From positions 62,001 through 126,000 of the forward strand of contig NZ_KB903622.1 in NCBI RefSeq assembly GCF_000379725.1: DNA of 64,000 bases. The letters are read 5' to 3'. Below, one piece after another: positions 61,827 through 64,000 of the stretch; position 1 is the stretch's first letter; each line of letters begins with the position of its first letter. Position numbers and translations under genes: made by a program. Source of the stretch: Cytophaga aurantiaca DSM 3654. Lineage in GTDB: Bacteria > Bacteroidota > Bacteroidia > Cytophagales > Cytophagaceae. The notes under the pieces were generated by a model. The model was not told the origin of the DNA. It was given only the letters and a program-made list of their open reading frames with translations, and did not search any database.

Positions 61827-62330
61827 CTAACTCAGATAAACCCCCATATCCTTCGCTGAAAGATTTACCTCAACATGTTCCTGTAAGGTAGTAGCCATTA
61901 CATAACCTACAAAATCAGCAGAAATAGGAAAAGTATGATGTCCACGATCCACGATGAATGCAGTTTGTATGCGTTTGATGTTGATGTTTAAAAAAGGTTT
62001 TAAGCTGTACGCAATAGTACGGCCCGTGCTTAACACATCATCCACAATGATAACACATTTATTTTTTAGTGTTTTTACATCCACATCCAATGTTACCTCA
62101 CTTTGAGAAGGAGATTGTTTGTCGAGTGTAACTTTAATAAGCGTCGTTTTAGTATCAGAAATAGAATTGAATTCCTTTTCCAACAATTTGGCAAACGAAT
62201 AACCACGATCATAGATTCCTGCAAACACGATTTCCTTTTCTTTGAAATTCTGTTCCAGGATTTCGTATGCAATACGTTTGATGCGTTGCTGAATTTGCTT
62301 CTTGTTTAAAATAAGGTTCTTTTCTGCCAT
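61827..62330 (-). CDS. PyrR-like phosphoribosyltransferase
   Basis: 167 residues. 'CVIIVDDVLSTGRTIAYSLK' is the PRPP-binding loop; 'FAGIYDRGYSFAKLLEKEF', 'VDRGHHTFPISADFVGYVMA' and 'LQEHVEVNLS' resemble PyrR, a pyrimidine-regulated attenuator/uracil phosphoribosyltransferase. The PyrR 'TLYRDD' segment is replaced here by 'VTLDKQSP', so RNA-binding regulation is doubtful. No pyr genes are adjacent. Cytoplasmic. Confidence 0.85.
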   Translation of the reverse strand: MAEKNLILNKKQIQQRIKRIAYEILEQNFKEKEIVFAGIYDRGYSFAKLLEKEFNSISDTKTTLIKVTLDKQSPSQSEVTLDVDVKTLKNKCVIIVDDVLSTGRTIAYSLKPFLNINIKRIQTAFIVDRGHHTFPISADFVGYVMATTLQEHVEVNLSAKDMGVYLS

Positions 62331-62363
62331 GACTTTTACTTGTTAAGCAAAGATAGTAATAGG

Positions 62364-62499
62364 TTTTAAGTTTTAAGTTTTAAGAAGTGTAAAGTTTAAA
62401 GTATCATGTTCTAAGTTTTAGGTTTTAAGAGTGTTCTTGTTGGCGACTGCTCTTTATTAAAAGTACTGACGCGCTTCATTGCCGTTGTTTAGCCAACGG
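62364..62499. repeat. TTTTAAG simple repeat and REP-like hairpin in a gene-free stretch
   Basis: The 436 bases 62331-62766 contain three tandem TTTTAAG units (62364-62384), further diverged AAGTTTTAGG words to ~62430, and the hairpin CCGTTG-TTTAGC-CAACGG (62482-62499), a relative of the one at 52325. The right end holds the L31 promoter. Confidence 0.6.
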
Positions 62500-62636
62500 T
62501 TATGAATAGTATCCCACGGTTACCCCACCATTATCCCATATGAATAGTAGGACAATCGCCTGTAATGCCTTATATCGCAACTATTTATCTTATTTTTACC
62601 TTTTTAGCCCAAATCAGCATAAATTATCCGTTATTG

Positions 62637-62667
62637 TTTGCTGTCTTGGGAATATTCCGTATTTTTG
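62637..62667 (+). promoter_or_regulatory. Promoter of rpmE2
   Basis: TTTG at 62637-62640, exactly 19 bp, then TATTTTTG at 62660-62667: a full match to the Bacteroidetes TTTG-N19-TAnnTTTG housekeeping consensus. It leaves a ~95-nt leader before the L31 start, long enough for regulation. Confidence 0.8.
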
Positions 62668-62766
62668 TCGTCCGATTCATTGAGTGGACGGAGGAAAATG
62701 ATCTGTAAGCAATCGCTTCTGGCCGCATTTTCAGTTAAAAAGAACCAAAAATTAAACAATACGATC

Positions 62767-63009
62767 ATGAAACAAGGTATTCACCCAGATTATAGAGAAG
62801 TTGTATTCCACGACATGTCTGCGGATGTTAAATTCATCAGCCGTTCTACTATCAAAACTGGCGATACAATCGCAATGGAAGATGGTAAAACATACCCATT
62901 GGTTAAATTAGAAGTTAGTTCTGCATCTCACCCGTTCTACACTGGTAAGAAAATGTTCTTGGATGCTGAAGGACGTGTTGAAAAATTCAACAAACGTTAC
63001 AAAAAATAA
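62767..63009 (+). CDS. rpmE2: 50S ribosomal protein L31 type B
   Basis: 80 residues from the ATG at 62767 ([20 protein letters not shown]). '[20 protein letters not shown]' followed by 'EKFNKRYKK' is L31. There is no zinc-binding CxxC pair, so it is the cysteine-free type B form that elsewhere replaces the zinc form under zinc limitation; here it may be the only form. Own promoter and terminator. Confidence 0.95.
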   Translation: MKQGIHPDYREVVFHDMSADVKFISRSTIKTGDTIAMEDGKTYPLVKLEVSSASHPFYTGKKMFLDAEGRVEKFNKRYKK

Positions 63010-63034
63010 TATTTCTCCCCATTCACAGGGATTT

Positions 63035-63069
63035 AAAGTCTTTTCAATGGAAATTGGAAAGACTTTTTT
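63035..63069 (+). terminator. Rho-independent terminator of rpmE2
   Basis: AAAGTCTTTTCAAT and ATTGGAAAGACTTT pair with one mismatch, followed by TTTTTTA, 25 bp after the stop. Confidence 0.85.
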
Positions 63070-63080
63070 ATTTTTGAACT

Positions 63081-64000
63081 ATGAACATTCAATTCTTTGA
63101 TGAACCTAATCTTCGCAAGGCTTTATTGCCGCTAACCTTTACACGACCGACGGCAGAATTACGCATCGGAATTCTTACCATTCGTGAAAAATGGCAGCAG
63201 TATTTTTCAGGCGCACATTGCTCTTTCAAAACAGAAGATTATTTACAAGGAAAATTCCCTTCAGCTGAACAGGCAGATCTACAGATAAACGGATCTGTTT
63301 GTCCGAATGAACACCTGGTTGCAGAAATCAATAAGCTCTCAGAAGGTGAAGGACTTGTTTCTCAAGGAATGGTGATTGCTTCAAAAGGAATTCTGAAAAA
63401 ACGAATTGATTATTTACAGGAACTGCGTGTGATCCATACCCCTGCGGATCTGTTCACGCATAATGGTGCTGAGATCCGTGCGGATTTTGCTCGTGTTACG
63501 AAAGGCAGAACAAGTTGTCCTGTTGATGATAAACATACCATTGTTTACAATCCGGAGAATGTATTTATAGAAAACGGTGTAAAGATCCGTGCTGCCATTA
63601 TCAATGCAGAAGACGGTCCGGTGTATATTGGCAAGGATGTAGAAATACAGGAAGGCGCGATTATTAAAGGTCCGTTTGCAGCATGCCAAGGTGCTGTAGT
63701 TGCGATGGGCTCTAAGATGCGCGGCGATAATACACTTGGTCCGTATTGTAAAGTTGGCGGCGAAGTAAGTAATACCATCTTTATCGGCTACAGCAATAAA
63801 GTACATGATGGTTTTATCGGAAACTCTGTGATCGGCGAGTGGTGCAATTTGGCTGCAGGCACAAACGTTTCTAACTTAAAAAATAATTATTCTTCCATCA
63901 AAGTACATTCGTATACGAATGATATTTTGGAAGATACAGGTAAAATATTTCATGGCTTGATCATGGGCGACTATTCACGCTGCGGAATCAATGCTATGTT
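63081..64000 (+). CDS. GlmU-like putative sugar-nucleotidyltransferase, 5' part
   Basis: The frame opens with an ATG at 63081 and runs to the window edge (306 codons visible). 'MNIQFFDEPNLRKALLPLTF' and 'TRPTAELRIGILTIREKW' match the N-terminus of the GlmU-like NTP_transf_4 family. From ~165 the hexapeptide left-handed beta-helix appears ('VFIENGVKIRAAIINAEDGP', 'DVEIQEGAIIKGPFAACQGA', 'GGEVSNTIFIGYSNKVHDGF'). Probably acts in cell-wall or polysaccharide sugar activation; the substrate is unknown. The stop lies outside the window. Confidence 0.85.
   Translation, partial: MNIQFFDEPNLRKALLPLTFTRPTAELRIGILTIREKWQQYFSGAHCSFKTEDYLQGKFPSAEQADLQINGSVCPNEHLVAEINKLSEGEGLVSQGMVIASKGILKKRIDYLQELRVIHTPADLFTHNGAEIRADFARVTKGRTSCPVDDKHTIVYNPENVFIENGVKIRAAIINAEDGPVYIGKDVEIQEGAIIKGPFAACQGAVVAMGSKMRGDNTLGPYCKVGGEVSNTIFIGYSNKVHDGFIGNSVIGEWCNLAAGTNVSNLKNNYSSIKVHSYTNDILEDTGKIFHGLIMGDYSRCGINAM

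Noticed and set aside
61827-62330. True pyrR regulator of a pyr operon
   Set aside because: No pyrimidine genes are nearby and the TLYRDD segment is missing, so only a PyrR-like transferase is claimed.

Overview
The window is chromosomal DNA of a Bacteroidetes bacterium, most likely Cytophaga hutchinsonii or a close relative; the species name is inference. Supporting signs are several secreted proteins with type IX secretion (T9SS) C-terminal sorting domains of both A and B type, promoters of the TTTG-N19-TAnnTTTG type, almost no Shine-Dalgarno sequences, a eukaryote-like NrdB, and many small palindromic intergenic repeats.

Layout. 1-3.1 kb: tail of a T9SS cargo gene, an SRPBCC/DUF2892 membrane protein and a histidine kinase with a transposase-like HTH. 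3.1-4.1 kb: a frameshifted REP-associated transposase (RAYT) between two REP-like palindrome clusters. 4.1-9.6 kb: a 1,388-residue T9SS protein, a decayed glyoxalase and a TonB protein. 9.6-16 kb: a repeat-rich accessory stretch with seven copies of a ~125-bp inverted-repeat element (ends GTCTGAAC/GTTCAGAC), a 277-bp tandem duplication, a DASH cryptochrome and small orphan genes. 16-22.3 kb: a DUF2971 protein, the nrdB-nrdA operon, and rplU-rpmA. 22.5-31.4 kb: three more T9SS cargo proteins (beta-helix, M43 metalloprotease, leucine-rich-repeat type B) around an overlapping lipid-kinase/phosphatase pair. 31.4-41.8 kb: mostly housekeeping (rhomboid, polyprenyl synthase, RNase R, peptide ABC ATPase, LipB, YraN, ManA) plus a YhcG-type nuclease. 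41.9-45.8 kb: a DtxR/MntR-type regulator divergent from a dihaem oxidoreductase, a Rieske protein and a porin, with a DtxR-like operator between them. 46-64 kb: fatty acid hydroxylase, GH3 lipoprotein, Pgi, HtpG, a PorE-like OmpA protein, TruA with an ABC exporter, a frameshifted endonuclease/phosphatase, a PyrR-like transferase, L31 type B and the start of a GlmU-like gene.

The clearest functional units are nrdBA, rplU-rpmA, the metal-regulated cluster at 42-46 kb, the kinase/phosphatase pair at 28-29 kb and truA-ABC exporter. The most unusual content is the repeat biology: a hairpin element family whose two arms change together, which often sits right behind stop codons and has been amplified in tandem, plus REP-like pairs around a broken RAYT. 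I found no rRNA, tRNA, CRISPR array or prophage.
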